Of a DNA stretch of 64,000 bases, positions 19,739 to 31,044 are shown in pieces (position 1 is the first letter of the stretch; each line of letters begins with the position of its first letter). The translations under genes were made by a program, and so were the position numbers. Origin of the DNA: Thiomonas intermedia (GTDB lineage: Bacteria > Pseudomonadota > Gammaproteobacteria > Burkholderiales > Burkholderiaceae_C). Below the pieces are notes generated by a model that saw nothing but the letters and a program-made list of their open reading frames with translations, did not search any database and had not been told where the DNA came from. The stretch covers positions 2,418,001-2,482,000 of the forward strand of contig NZ_CP020046.1 in assembly GCF_002028405.1 (NCBI RefSeq), in the 5' to 3' direction.

Positions 19739-20821
19739 ATGATGCCGATGATGCACGCTCCGCTGATGCTCGACGTGGCCGCGCTCGAATTGAGTGCGGC
19801 CGACCGCAAGCGCCTGCGCAACCCGCTGGTGGGCGGTGTGGTGCTGTTTTCGCGCAACTGGGAGCGCCGCGAGCAACTTGCTGCACTTTGTGCGCAGATC
19901 AAGGCGGTGCGCCCTGATCTGTTGATCGCGGTCGATCACGAAGGCGGGCGGGTGCAGCGTTTTCGCACCGACGGGTTCACGCCCCTTCCGGCCATGCGCG
20001 AACTTGGCGCGCATTGGATGGTCGATGCGCCGGGTGCGATGCGGCGCGCGGCCGCGTGCGGATTCGTTCTGGCTGCGGAGCTTCGGGCCTGCGGCGTCGA
20101 TTTCAGCTTCACACCGGTGCTCGACCTCGATTGGGGCGGCTCTACCGTCATCGGTGATCGCGCTTTTCACGCCGACGCCCGCGTGGTGACGGTGCTGGCG
20201 CAGAGCCTGATGCTGGGTCTGGCGCGTGCCGGCATGGCCCATTGCGCCAAACATTTCCCCGGCCACGGTTTCGTGCGCGCCGACACCCATCTGGACGTGG
20301 CCCGCGATCCCCGCGGTTTCGACGCCATCTGGGCCGCCGACGCCGCGCCCTACCAGTGGCTCGCGCCCGGGCTGCGTGCGGTCATGCCCGCGCATGTGAT
20401 CTACCCCGAGGTCGATGCGCAGCCCGCCGGTTTCAGCAAGGTCTGGCTGCAAGAGGTGCTGCGCGAGCGCGTCGGCTTCACCGGCGCCATTCTGAGTGAC
20501 GATCTGGGCATGGCCGCGGCGCGAGCCAGCGGGCAGAGCCTCAGTCAGGCGGCACTTCAGGGGTTGCAGGCGGGATGCGACGTGATGCTGGTGTGCAATC
20601 AAAGCGTGATCGAGGGCGGAAGGCCGCTCGACAGGTTGTTGCGCGAACTCGATCAGGCGCTGCGCCAAGGGCTATGGGCGCTCGATGCGCGCAGCGCGCA
20701 GCGCCGCCTCGATCTGCTGCCCAGTCAGCCCGCGCTGCCCTGGGACGATCTCATGCTGAGCGATACATACCAGGCAGCCCTCGACGCCGTGTTCAGCGTT
20801 GCCTCAAGCCCTCAGGGGTAG
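19739..20821 (+). CDS. nagZ: Beta-N-acetylhexosaminidase (peptidoglycan recycling)
   Basis: 360-aa GH3-family glucosidase removing GlcNAc from anhydro-muropeptides in the cytoplasm. Core motifs: GGVVLFSRNW (about 31-40), DHEGGRVQRF (about 64-73), the acid/base loop AKHFPGHGFVRADTH (about 169-183) and nucleophile region LSDDLGMAAA (about 250-259). Several Met codons cluster at the start, so the exact start (19739 to 19751) is uncertain. It converges on the next gene with a 10-bp overlap of 3' ends. Confidence 0.94.
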   Translation: MMPMMHAPLMLDVAALELSAADRKRLRNPLVGGVVLFSRNWERREQLAALCAQIKAVRPDLLIAVDHEGGRVQRFRTDGFTPLPAMRELGAHWMVDAPGAMRRAAACGFVLAAELRACGVDFSFTPVLDLDWGGSTVIGDRAFHADARVVTVLAQSLMLGLARAGMAHCAKHFPGHGFVRADTHLDVARDPRGFDAIWAADAAPYQWLAPGLRAVMPAHVIYPEVDAQPAGFSKVWLQEVLRERVGFTGAILSDDLGMAAARASGQSLSQAALQGLQAGCDVMLVCNQSVIEGGRPLDRLLRELDQALRQGLWALDARSAQRRLDLLPSQPALPWDDLMLSDTYQAALDAVFSVASSPQG

Positions 20822-21968
20822 AACAGCACCAGCTTGTAGCCCGAGGGCGCGGCGCCACTCACCGCGACATGCAGCGTGAGTTGCACCTGCTGTCCGGCGG
20901 CCAGACCTGCCCGCAAGGTCTGCTCGCTGGCCTGCGCTGCAGGAAGGTATTGCGCGGGCTGCACCACCTTGCGCTGTTCGATGCCGCCTTGCGCATCGTT
21001 GAGCGTCAGTTCCAGCGCAGGCCAGGCCACGGCGCGGTCGATACGGTTGCGCAGCAGAACCGTGAGCTGCAGGCCCTGGGCCGCCGGGCTCAGACCCGAC
21101 GAGTCGATCACCAGAGCGTCGAGATCGCGTGGGGCGGCCAATTCGCAGCCGGTGGTCATGGCGCAGAGCTGTTGCAGCCAGGGACGGCTGGCGGGCCATT
21201 GCTGCGCGAGCGTATCGCGCCACTGCAGCGCGGCCTGCGCCGCGAGTACCCCCAGCAGAACCAGGCTGAGCACGGCGAGCGCGAGCCGCGCCGACGTGCT
21301 GCTCCAGAAGGCCTGGCGCCGGGCTTTACGCAGGAATTCCGGCTCCGGCGCCATGGCCTGAGCCTCAGGCGCGCTGGCGGCGGGATCGCGCTCTTCTTCG
21401 CTGTCGAAACGGTAATTCAGCGCCTCGTTCAGATTGAATGCCGAGAGCGGCGCGGCGTCCTCGGTGGCCGCAGACTCCACGGCCTCCGCCGCATCGGCGG
21501 TTGGCTCGGGCCTGGTGGCTGACGAGTCGTGCTCCGTCGCATCCGGGGGGCAATGTCATTCGCAAGGTCTTCGATCACCGCCTCCGGAGGCAGCGGCACG
21601 CCCTGCTGCTCCGGGGCGGACCACGTCGAAGTTGGCGCGGCATCGTAAGCCGGGGTCGTGAGTGGCATGAGGCCTGGATAGGCCGGAGATTCCAGCGCTA
21701 CCGGGCTCCAGCGCAGGCCAGTGGCCAAGGGCGCGGTGCCAGATTGCGGCGTGGCAGCTGAGGTTTCCGCCTGAGATTCCGCAGGAGCAGACGTGGGCTC
21801 GGAAGAGGGCTGGGGTTGCGTCGGCGGCGTGAGATCGATCAGGTGATCGAGGGCATTGAAGGCCTCGCCGCAGTGGCCGCATCGCACCCAGCCCTCGCGC
21901 AGCAAGAGCTGGTCACGCACCACCTTGAAGGCAGTTTGGCAGTGCGGGCAGCGAGTGGCCTGTGCCAT
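20812..21968 (-). pseudogene. Zinc-ribbon/DUF3426 protein split by a frameshift
   Basis: Two adjacent reading frames together make one DUF3426 protein of about 385 aa. The 5' part (from 21968) starts MAQATRCPHCQTAF and has a second pair RCGHCGEAF, the MJ0042-type zinc ribbon, then a Pro/Ala/Ser-rich linker. The 3' part holds a transmembrane helix (LALAVLSLVLLGVLAAQAAL) and the DUF3426 domain ending in GYKLVLFYP. The switch maps to a run of six C on the coding strand (21545-21550 on the given strand). One extra C restores a continuous linker (...DIAPPDATEHDSS...). The lesion could be a real frameshift, a sequencing error, or slippage; no frame-internal ATG with a ribosome site was found for the 3' part. 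Confidence 0.8.
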
Positions 21969-21975
21969 GCCTGGG

Positions 21976-22872
21976 TCAGCGATGGGTGCGACCGGCGAGG
22001 CAGACCCAGCCGTCCAGCGTCTTGTCGATCTGCAGCGTGGCGTAGGGCGAGTAGGCGGCGATCAGTTCTTCGGCCTGGCGGTCGAGAATGCCGCTGAGCA
22101 CCAGCCATCCGCCAGGGCTCACATGGGCGGCAATCGCCGGCGCGAGCAGCTTGAGCGGCGCGGACAGAATATTGGCGACGACGATGTCGAAACGCGCATC
22201 GCGCACGCCATCGGGCAGATCGGCCTGCAGGGTGACGTCGTTGGCCGAGGCGTTGGCCTTGGTGGCGGTGACGGCATCGGGGTCGATGTCCACGCCGACC
22301 ACGGGCCCGGCGCCGAATTTGGCGGCGGCGATGGCCAGAATGCCCGAGCCGCAGCCGTAGTCGAGCACGCTATGTTCTTGCAGGGTTTGTCGCGCCAGCC
22401 ATTCCAGGCACAGCCGCGTGGTGGGATGGGTGCCGGTGCCGAAGGCCAGCCCGGGGTCGAGGCGGATGATGGGCACGTCGGTGGCCGGGGGTTCGTGCCA
22501 GCTCGGCACGATCCACAGCGCGTCCGCGATCGATACGGGCTGGAACTGCGATTGCGTCAGCCGCACCCAGTCCTGATCTTCGACCGTGCTTTGGCGCACC
22601 TCGCGCAGGTCCGGCAGGATGTCTTCGGCCAGCAGGGCGGCCAGCGCGGCGTCGGCCTGGGCCTCGTCGGCGAACAAGGCGCGCACCAGCGATTGCGCCC
22701 ACGCGCCCTTGGGCGGGGGCATGCCGGGCTCGCCATATAGCGCCTGCTCCTGCGCCGTGTCGCCGAAGCGGTCCTCGACGCTTACGCTCAAGGCGCCCAG
22801 CTCCATCAAGGCATCGGAGAGAAGTTCGGCCTGCTCTTCGCTGACGGGAAGGGTGACTTCGCGATAAGTCAT
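21976..22872 (-). CDS. prmA: Ribosomal protein L11 methyltransferase
   Basis: 298-aa SAM-dependent enzyme trimethylating L11. Starts MTYREVTLPVSEEQAELLSDAL, the PrmA substrate-recognition domain. The methyltransferase core has LDYGCGSGILAIAAAKFGA (around residues 168-186) and the active-site NPP-like region reads VVANILSAPLKLLAP. The ATG at 22872 is preferred over an in-frame ATG at 23061 that lies inside accC. It lies 7 nt downstream of the accC stop, in the accB-accC-prmA order common in this class. Confidence 0.94.
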   Translation of the reverse strand: MTYREVTLPVSEEQAELLSDALMELGALSVSVEDRFGDTAQEQALYGEPGMPPPKGAWAQSLVRALFADEAQADAALAALLAEDILPDLREVRQSTVEDQDWVRLTQSQFQPVSIADALWIVPSWHEPPATDVPIIRLDPGLAFGTGTHPTTRLCLEWLARQTLQEHSVLDYGCGSGILAIAAAKFGAGPVVGVDIDPDAVTATKANASANDVTLQADLPDGVRDARFDIVVANILSAPLKLLAPAIAAHVSPGGWLVLSGILDRQAEELIAAYSPYATLQIDKTLDGWVCLAGRTHR

Positions 22873-22879
22873 GGGTATC

Positions 22880-24232
22880 TCAGGCAGGATGCCGCGCAGC
22901 GAGGTATTCCTCGAGGTAGTGGATGCTGGTGCCGCCTTCGATGAAGCGGGCGTCCACCATGAGCTCGCGATGCAGCGGGATATTGGTCTGGATGCCGTCC
23001 ACCACCATCTCTGACAGCGCGATGCGCATGCGCGCAATGGCCTGTTCCCGCGTGGCGCCATGCACGATGATCTTGCCGATCATCGAGTCATAGTTGGGCG
23101 GGACGAAATAATTGGCATAGGCGTGAGAATCGACGCGCACGCCAGGGCCGCCCGGGGTGTGCCACACGCTGATGCGGCCCGGCGACGGGGTGAATTTGTA
23201 GGGGTCTTCGGCATTGATGCGGCACTCGATCGCGTGACCGTTGAACTGCACGCCGCGCTGGCGCACGCTCAGCTTCTCGCCCGCGGCGATGCGGATCTGC
23301 TCGGCCACGATGTCGACGCCGGTGATGAGTTCGGTGACAGGGTGTTCGACCTGCACGCGGGTGTTCATCTCGATGAAGTAGAACTCGCCGTTCTCATACA
23401 GGAACTCGAACGTGCCCGCACCGCGATAGCCGATTTTCTTGCAGGCATCGGCGCAGCGCGTGCCGATGCGCTCGATGAGTCGGCGCGGAATGCCGGGCGC
23501 CGGCGCTTCTTCCAGCACTTTCTGGTGACGGCGCTGCATCGAGCAGTCACGCTCGCCCAGCCACACCGCGTTGCCGTGGGTGTCGGCCAGAATCTGGATT
23601 TCGATATGCCGCGGCTGGAGCAGGAATTTCTCCATATAGACCGCCGGATTGCCGAAAGCTGCGCCGGCTTCGCTGCGAGTCATGGTGACCGCATTGATCA
23701 GCGCCGCCTCGGTATGCACCACGCGCATGCCGCGGCCACCGCCGCCGCCCGCCGCCTTGATGATGACCGGATAGCCGATGGATCGCGCGATGCGCGTGAT
23801 CTCGCGCGGATCTTCAGGCAGCGCGCCCTCCGAGCCGGGCACGCAGGGCACGCCCGAGCGGATCATGGCCTGTTTGGCGCTGACCTTGTCGCCCATCAGT
23901 CGGATCGAATCGGGTCGCGGCCCTATGAAGGCGAAGCCGGATTTCTCCACCCGCTCGGCGAAGTCGGCGTTTTCCGACAGAAAGCCATAACCCGGGTGAA
24001 TGGCTTCGGCATCGGTCACTTCCGCGGCCGAGATGATGGCCGGCATATGCAGATAACTCTGCGCCGACGGCGCCGGACCGATGCAGACCGCCTCGTCGGC
24101 GAGCCTCACATACTTGGCTTCTCGGTCGGCTTCCGAATAGACCACCACGGTCTGAATGCCCAACTCGCGGCAGGCACGCTGCACCCGAAGGGCGATTTCG
24201 CCACGGTTGGCAATGAGGATTTTTTTGAACAT
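22880..24232 (-). CDS. accC: Biotin carboxylase subunit of acetyl-CoA carboxylase
   Basis: 450-aa ATP-grasp enzyme carboxylating the biotin on AccB. N-terminus [17 protein letters not shown] is canonical. The glycine-rich ATP lid [14 protein letters not shown] (about 159-172), the EAPAPGIP segment (near 230), the [12 protein letters not shown] catalytic block (about 285-296) and the RINAEDP motif are all present. Full length. A 174-nt gap containing a terminator-like hairpin separates it from accB. Confidence 0.97.
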   Translation of the reverse strand: MFKKILIANRGEIALRVQRACRELGIQTVVVYSEADREAKYVRLADEAVCIGPAPSAQSYLHMPAIISAAEVTDAEAIHPGYGFLSENADFAERVEKSGFAFIGPRPDSIRLMGDKVSAKQAMIRSGVPCVPGSEGALPEDPREITRIARSIGYPVIIKAAGGGGGRGMRVVHTEAALINAVTMTRSEAGAAFGNPAVYMEKFLLQPRHIEIQILADTHGNAVWLGERDCSMQRRHQKVLEEAPAPGIPRRLIERIGTRCADACKKIGYRGAGTFEFLYENGEFYFIEMNTRVQVEHPVTELITGVDIVAEQIRIAAGEKLSVRQRGVQFNGHAIECRINAEDPYKFTPSPGRISVWHTPGGPGVRVDSHAYANYFVPPNYDSMIGKIIVHGATREQAIARMRIALSEMVVDGIQTNIPLHRELMVDARFIEGGTSIHYLEEYLAARHPA

Positions 24233-24368
24233 GCGCGTTGTCCGTTCAAGTGCTGGGAAGGGCGAAATCGCCCGCGTAGCGCAGGGGTGGCGGTCAGAGA
24301 CCGGCGCTCATCTGGCGCTTCGGGCGTGCCATTGCACGCGCCCGGCCCGTTCCCCGGGGGAAATCAAG

Positions 24369-24388
24369 AAAACCGGGAAGGCCCCGGT
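24369..24388 (-). terminator. Terminator-like hairpin between accB and accC
   Basis: Read on the minus strand, stem ACCGGG / CCCGGT (24388-24383 with 24377-24372) with a 5-nt loop is followed by TTTCTT. It lies 19 nt after the accB stop and 137 nt before accC. The stem is short, so partial termination or mRNA processing that lowers accC relative to accB is the likely effect, an inference. Confidence 0.4.
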
Positions 24389-24406
24389 GCTTTCCTGCAA
24401 AAGCCA

Positions 24407-24880
24407 TTACTCGATCACGAACAGGGGTTGACCGAACTCCACGGCCTGGCCGTTCTCGCTCATCACGGCCTTCACCACGCCATCCTTGTCGCATTCGATC
24501 TCATTGAGGATTTTCATGGCCTCGATGATGCACAGGGTCTGCCCGACCTTGACCGTATCGCCGACATCGACGAACGGCGCGGCACCAGGCGATGAGGAAC
24601 GATAAAACGTACCGACCATTGGTGACTTGAGCACATGGCCTTCGATGGCCGGCGGCCCTTCCGCGGCAGGCGCAGCAGCCGGGACCGCAGCGGGCATGGG
24701 CGCGGCGTGGGCCGGCGCGTAATGCACCGGCGCCTGGGCAGGCATCTGGGCGTATTGCACGATAGGCTGGGGCTGCGCCTTGACGATGCGAACCGTGCCC
24801 TCCGCTTCCGTGATCTCCAGCTCGGAGACGTTGGAATCGGAGACCAGGTCGATCAAAGTCTTGAGTTTGCGTAAATCCAT
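24407..24880 (-). CDS. accB: Biotin carboxyl carrier protein
   Basis: 157-aa carrier subunit of acetyl-CoA carboxylase. N-terminal [25 protein letters not shown] is typical; a Pro/Ala-rich linker spans about 40-80. The biotin-lysine is in [11 protein letters not shown] (about residues 120-130). Conserved pair with accC downstream. A well-spaced promoter lies just upstream at the end of aroQ. Confidence 0.97.
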   Translation of the reverse strand: MDLRKLKTLIDLVSDSNVSELEITEAEGTVRIVKAQPQPIVQYAQMPAQAPVHYAPAHAAPMPAAVPAAAPAAEGPPAIEGHVLKSPMVGTFYRSSSPGAAPFVDVGDTVKVGQTLCIIEAMKILNEIECDKDGVVKAVMSENGQAVEFGQPLFVIE

Positions 24881-24911
24881 GATCTGTCGTTAAGTCGCTG
24901 ATAAGTGTCGC

Positions 24912-24940
24912 ATTAGACCATCAATTTTTACGATTCCCAA
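24912..24940 (-). promoter_or_regulatory. Candidate sigma-70 promoter for accB
   Basis: On the minus strand, -35 TTGGGA (24940-24935), a 17-bp spacer, and -10 TCTAAT (24917-24912). The start site would fall near 24905, about 25 nt before accB. The -35 box overlaps the last codons of aroQ, so accB has its own promoter independent of aroQ. Confidence 0.55.
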
Positions 24941-25376
24941 GATCAGCCACGGCGTGGCGCAAGGCCAGAACATAGCCGTGCGCGCCGCAGCCGCTGATGA
25001 CGGCGGTGGCCAGATCGGAAAAGTAGGAGTGATGGCGGAAGGGTTCGCGGCGGTACACATTGCTCAGATGCACCTCGATGAACGGCAGATCGGTCGCCGC
25101 GATGGCGTCGCGCAGCGCCACGCTGGTGTGGGTATAGGCCGCGGGATTGATCACGATGTAGCGCGTGCCATCCCCTCGGGCCGCATGCAGACGGTCGATC
25201 AGTGCGCCTTCATGATTGCTCTGGAAGGCCCGCACCTCCACGGCCAGCTCCGCAGCCAGAGTCTGCAGGGACTGATTGATGTCTTCCAGCGTGGTCGCAC
25301 CGTAGATGTGCGGTTCACGTTGGCCCAGAAGGTTGAGGTTCGGTCCATGGAGAACGAGGATGCGTGGCTGGCTCAT
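24921..25376 (-). CDS. aroQ: Type II 3-dehydroquinate dehydratase
   Basis: 151-aa shikimate-pathway enzyme. [20 protein letters not shown] (about 7-26) includes the active-site Tyr. [14 protein letters not shown] (about 52-65), [16 protein letters not shown] (about 76-91) and [17 protein letters not shown] (about 101-117) are all diagnostic. Full length. 40 nt before accB. Confidence 0.97.
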   Translation of the reverse strand: MSQPRILVLHGPNLNLLGQREPHIYGATTLEDINQSLQTLAAELAVEVRAFQSNHEGALIDRLHAARGDGTRYIVINPAAYTHTSVALRDAIAATDLPFIEVHLSNVYRREPFRHHSYFSDLATAVISGCGAHGYVLALRHAVADLGNRKN

Positions 25377-25427
25377 GGAGAAACGGTCCGATACGAAATC
25401 GAGTAGGGGGCGGGGCGGGAGGGCGGT

Positions 25428-25961
25428 TCAGTGCGCCGTAGGCACGGCTTCTTTCAGTTCGTCCAGAGACGTTCTTCCCAGCCTCTGGAAGACCACATCG
25501 CCCTTGCCGTCGAGAACGACCGTAAAGGGTAGTCCGCCTTGCTTGTTGCCCAGGCTGGTGCTGAGAGCGATGCCGTTCATGCCCCCGAGCAGGATGGGGT
25601 AACTCACTGGATGCCCCTTCAGAAAGGCTCGCACCGCTGTTGGGTTGTCGAGCGCAATGCCGACCATTTCTATGCCTTTGTCTTTGTTCTGCTTGTAAAA
25701 CTCGGAAAAATCGGGCATTTCTGCAATGCAGGGCGGGCACCAGCTCGCCCAGAAATTGATCACCAGGGGCTTGCCACGGTATTGCGAAAGATCGATGTCT
25801 TTTCCTTGTAGATCGGCAAGTTTGTCGGCATAAAACGATTGAACTGCATTGTTCTCGACCGTAATGGGCACGCTGCGCTCACGTTGAAACCAGGCGTTGC
25901 CCACTACAACGGCGATCAGCAGGATGATGGCAGCGGAGATCCAGATATTGACTTTGTTCAT
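25428..25961 (-). CDS. TlpA/ResA-like membrane-anchored thioredoxin
   Basis: 177-aa protein with an N-terminal anchor helix (residues 7-24) and a periplasmic thioredoxin fold. Active site WASWCPPCIAEMP near residues 71-83. Family members reduce periplasmic disulfides, often for cytochrome c maturation or oxidase assembly. No cytochrome genes are adjacent, so its partner is unknown. Lies upstream of aroQ with 51 nt between. Confidence 0.9.
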   Translation of the reverse strand: MNKVNIWISAAIILLIAVVVGNAWFQRERSVPITVENNAVQSFYADKLADLQGKDIDLSQYRGKPLVINFWASWCPPCIAEMPDFSEFYKQNKDKGIEMVGIALDNPTAVRAFLKGHPVSYPILLGGMNGIALSTSLGNKQGGLPFTVVLDGKGDVVFQRLGRTSLDELKEAVPTAH

Positions 25962-26015
25962 GGCCTAGGGCGTAGCGGTCAGACTGTAGGCATTGTGCAC
26001 GCAAGGCGAACTGGC

Positions 26016-26636
26016 TCAATGTGGCGGGTTATCGTCGAGGGCTGCAGGCTGCTGCAAGAGTTGCCGAAGCGCAGAGAGCGTGCCTCGGGGTGTGCGGCCC
26101 TGCGCATCGGGCAGCAGGGCACCGCGGATGTCCTTGTCCGGGTAAAGGCTGAGATGGGCGAGGAAGCCCTCGCGTTCGTGCGGGGGCCAGGCCAGGGTCA
26201 ACTGCTCGATGCGTCCGCGGCCGGCATAGTGCGGCGCTTCGCCGACCTGCACGGAAAAGCCGCGGTCGATGCAGTGGATCTCCACCCCCTTGGTGTCGTC
26301 GGTGAACAGCAGCACGTGCAGATCGGAGTGCTCGTTGGCCGTGCCATGCCACACGGCCCCCGCCAGATGAGGGTGGTACGCGGCAAATTCCTCCATCAGC
26401 GTCAGCGCCGCGCGTCGCAGTTGCAGCAGTTGCGACGGCTGCGTATCGGCATGGAAAAGCGCCAGTTCCTCGCGAACCTGTTGCTCGATTTCGTCGTTGC
26501 TTGGCAGCAGATCGTGGGCGGGCCGATGACCCAGAAGCCGCTTGGCGGCCTTGCGTTTGGCCGTGCCGTAGTCCAGACCCTCTTCGACGATCAGGCGGGC
26601 GGCGAGCACGGCGAGTTCAGCACGCAGGGAGTCCAT
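26016..26636 (-). CDS. Conserved hypothetical protein of betaproteobacterial type
   Basis: 206-aa cytoplasmic protein without a function I can prove. Its N-terminus LIVEEGLDYGTAKRKAAKRLLG and the blocks ADTQPSQL, HLAGAVWHGTANEHSDLHVLLFTDD and GRGRIEQLTL match, from memory, a family in Burkholderiales sometimes labelled nucleotidyltransferase-like. The HSDLHVLLF stretch could be a degenerate nucleotidyltransferase strand with GS replaced. ATG at 26636 (MDSLRAEL) chosen over 26666; neither has a strong ribosome site. Divergent from uup. Confidence 0.7.
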   Translation of the reverse strand: MDSLRAELAVLAARLIVEEGLDYGTAKRKAAKRLLGHRPAHDLLPSNDEIEQQVREELALFHADTQPSQLLQLRRAALTLMEEFAAYHPHLAGAVWHGTANEHSDLHVLLFTDDTKGVEIHCIDRGFSVQVGEAPHYAGRGRIEQLTLAWPPHEREGFLAHLSLYPDKDIRGALLPDAQGRTPRGTLSALRQLLQQPAALDDNPPH

Positions 26637-26701
26637 CGGCGCATGGTAGCGTCGCGCCGCTGGCACAATGAGCGCCCCTCCTTTTGCAAGAAGCGCTACG
26701 C

Positions 26702-28604
<1,903 letters not shown>

Positions 28605-28615
<11 letters not shown>

Positions 28616-29096
28616 TGAGATCCGCGCGTCTGCGGAAGATGCGCAGCCGCCCCTGCTGCGCGATGTGGATCTGCGGAGCGACCCTCAGGCGGCCAGCTAC
28701 ATCAAGCACGAGACCGTGCAGGTGCAGTTCGCCACGAAGGCGGGTGAACTGAGCAGCCGCGAAGGGCCGAACCGCTACGCCGCGGGCGACGCCATTCTCA
28801 CCGGCGCCACCGGCGACCGCTGGAGCGTGTCGCGTGCCCGCTTCGAGGCGCGCTACCAGACGCTCGGAGACGCCGCGATGGGGCAGGACGGGCCCTACGT
28901 CAACCAGCCCATTCCGGTGCTGGCGCGGCGTATGACGCATCCGTTCCGCATGGCGCGCAGCGCGGGCGGCGACCTGCTGCACGGCAAGTCAGGCGATTGG
29001 CTGCTGCAATACGCGCCGGGCGACTACGGCGTGGTCGAGCAGGGGCGGTTTGCGCAGGTCTACCGTCCGGAGCCGAAGGGGCCCCCCTTGGCGTAG
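28605..29096 (+). CDS. PGDYG-motif conserved protein
   Basis: 163-aa soluble protein of unknown function. It contains YAPGDYGVVEQGRF near residues 141-154, the PGDYG motif for which a Pfam family is named, plus RYAAGDAILTGATGDRWSVSRARFEARY upstream as a possible first copy of a similar fold. Its start overlaps uup by 11 nt, implying co-translation. Its 3' end overlaps the convergent gene by 37 bp. Confidence 0.75.
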
Positions 29097-29482
29097 GCCT
29101 CGCGTTCGAAGCGATTGGCCAGGTAGGCATCGCGCCCGTGCCAGGCCTGCCACAGACTTTCCAGCAGATAGGCCGGGCCGAAGAACGGGCCCCAGCGTTC
29201 GTATTGCCGCACATGCACCCGCTCATGCGCTCGCAGCCTTTGCAGGGCGGCGGTGTCCACCGCGAGGATGACATGGCCCAGGGTCAGCGCGACCAGGCGA
29301 TGGCGATTGGGCAGACGCAGCATCCAGCGTCCCAGCCTTCCGCCGGTGCATTCCAGGGTGTGATCGCGGCGACGCAGACGGGCGCCGAAAGCACAGGCCG
29401 GCGCGGCAACAAGAAGCCCCAGCAGCGAATAGGGGGCAGCCCAGAGCAGGCGTGCGGCAAGGTTCAGGGGGCGGGGGCGCAT
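29060..29482 (-). CDS. Conserved protein with HERVH metal-site-like motif
   Basis: 140-aa protein of unknown function. One or two hydrophobic segments at the N-terminus (LLWAAPYSLLGLLVAAPACAFGA), then a soluble part with LRAHERVHVRQYERWGPFFGPAYLLES and AYLANRFEREAY. The HExxH-like HERVH followed by a downstream Glu resembles a zincin-type site, but activity is not shown. The start is uncertain: ATG at 29482 fits a signal/anchor sequence; in-frame ATGs at 29554 and 29572 would extend it. Convergent with the PGDYG gene. Confidence 0.65.
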   Translation of the reverse strand: MRPRPLNLAARLLWAAPYSLLGLLVAAPACAFGARLRRRDHTLECTGGRLGRWMLRLPNRHRLVALTLGHVILAVDTAALQRLRAHERVHVRQYERWGPFFGPAYLLESLWQAWHGRDAYLANRFEREAYAKGGPFGSGR

Positions 29483-29595
29483 GGGCGAACACAGATCGGG
29501 CAGGACAGCATAGCCGTGCTCCGGCGCCGCCGTGAGGCGGCTCGGGGGCGTCATGCTGCCTACAATCCGCAAAGCGCCTCAATCCTGCGGTGCCA

Positions 29596-29681
29596 CGCTA
29601 GGGGTGCGGGCTGTGCGTTTGCAGCATCGCTGAGAGAGTCCCTTCGAACCTGATTGAGGTCATCCTCGCGCAGGGAAGCAT
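29596..29681 (+). promoter_or_regulatory. TPP riboswitch (THI element)
   Basis: Aptamer hallmarks in order: GGGGTGC near 29601, GCTGAGAG at 29629-29636, the CCCTTCGAACCTGA block at about 29640-29653 and the CGCAGGGAAGC end at about 29670-29679. This matches the TPP-binding fold. It precedes cytX, a thiamine-precursor permease. The 68-nt stretch that follows contains hairpins (GGTGCCC/GGGCGCC at about 29690-29706 and CTGCG/CGCAG at 29723-29738) overlapping the cytX ribosome site, so regulation of translation is likely. Confidence 0.93.
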
Positions 29682-29748
29682 GGACGGCGGGTGCCCATCG
29701 GGCGCCGCGCCTTGCCGGGTTTCTGCGCGAGCACGCAGGAATCCTGTC

Positions 29749-31035
29749 ATGGCAGTTCATACCCCTTCGGCCGACGCGGCCCATGCTTCCCACACCTCCG
29801 TGCCCGCCCAGGAGCGGGTTTTCAGCTTTGGCGACTCGCTGGCGCTCTGGTTCAGCCTGGGGGTGGGGCTGCTGGTCATGCAGGTGGGTGCCTATCTGCG
29901 TCCGGGGCTGAGTCTGCCGCAGGCGGCGGGGGCGATCGCGTTGGGTTCCTTGCTGGGGGCAGGGCTGCTGGCCTGGGTGGCGGGCATCGGCAGTCGGCAC
30001 GGCCTGTCGAGTTCGGCCCTGATCGGTCGCACCCTGGGGCAGCGTTTTGCCATGCTGCCCGTGGCGCTCAATGTCGTGCAACTGCTGGGCTGGACGGCGT
30101 TCGAACTCGTGGTCATGCGCGACGGTACCCGCACCATCGTCGATCAGGTGTTCGGTGTACGCGGCACCTGGGTGCCCGTGGCGGCCACGCTGGCCTGGGG
30201 CGGGTTGCTGCTGGTGCTGGCCAGTGGGCGGATGATCGGTCTGGTGCGGCGTTTCGTCAGCCGCGCAGCCATGCCGCTGATCATCGCCTCCCTGATGTGG
30301 CTGACCTACCAGTTCGGGCTGAAGGCCTGGCACCTGGGCTTTGACGCGCTGTGGGCACGTCCGGGCGACGGCTCGATGAGCCTGCTCGCGGCAGTGGATC
30401 TCGTCGTGGCGATGCCCGTGTCGTGGCTGCCGCTGGTGGCCGACTACGCCCGCTACGGCCGGCACGCCGGGGCGACGGCGCGCGGCACCTGGATCGGCTA
30501 TGCCGCGGCGAACATCTGGTGTTACGCGCTGGGCGTGCTGGTCATCAGCGTCTCGCCGGGCGAGATCGACATGCTCAGCACCCTGCTGCTGGCCCAGGGC
30601 GGGCTGATTGCGCTCGGTTTTATTCTGGTGGACGAGGTGGACAACGCCTACGGCGACGTGCATTCGGGCGCGGTATCGACCAACTTTCTCCGCGCGAACT
30701 GGACCATCCGCCGCACCGGCATGACGCTGGTGGTCCTGGCCACCGCGGCCGCGCTGGCGCTGCCCATGCATGCGCTGGAGCCCTTCCTGCTCACCCTGAG
30801 CTCGGTGTTCGTGCCCTTGTTCGGCGTGGTGATCGCGCAGCTCGCGCCGGGCCTGCCGCCCAAGGGCGACTGGCGCTGGGGGCCGATGGCGGTCTGGCTG
30901 CTGGGCATCGGGATCTTTCAGTTGGGCACCGTGTGGTGGCCGAATGAGGGTTCGGCCCTGCCCAGCCTGGCCTTTACGCTCGCGGCAGCGGGCGTGCTGC
31001 GCTGGCGCGAAGCGCAGCTGCAGAAAAGCTGCTGA
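29749..31035 (+). CDS. cytX: Hydroxymethylpyrimidine permease CytX (NCS1 family)
   Basis: 428-aa membrane transporter with about 12 predicted helices. The N-terminal RVFSFGDSLALWFSLGVGLLVMQVGAYL block and the SRHGLSSSALIGRTLGQR-type loop identify the NCS1/CytX family, proposed to import HMP for thiamine salvage. ATG at 29749 has AGGA 8 nt upstream; an in-frame ATG at 29680 sits right at the aptamer end. Control by the TPP riboswitch and proximity to thiM/thiE/thiD support the function. Confidence 0.92.
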   Translation: MAVHTPSADAAHASHTSVPAQERVFSFGDSLALWFSLGVGLLVMQVGAYLRPGLSLPQAAGAIALGSLLGAGLLAWVAGIGSRHGLSSSALIGRTLGQRFAMLPVALNVVQLLGWTAFELVVMRDGTRTIVDQVFGVRGTWVPVAATLAWGGLLLVLASGRMIGLVRRFVSRAAMPLIIASLMWLTYQFGLKAWHLGFDALWARPGDGSMSLLAAVDLVVAMPVSWLPLVADYARYGRHAGATARGTWIGYAAANIWCYALGVLVISVSPGEIDMLSTLLLAQGGLIALGFILVDEVDNAYGDVHSGAVSTNFLRANWTIRRTGMTLVVLATAAALALPMHALEPFLLTLSSVFVPLFGVVIAQLAPGLPPKGDWRWGPMAVWLLGIGIFQLGTVWWPNEGSALPSLAFTLAAAGVLRWREAQLQKSC

Positions 31036-31044
31036 CAGGGTTTT

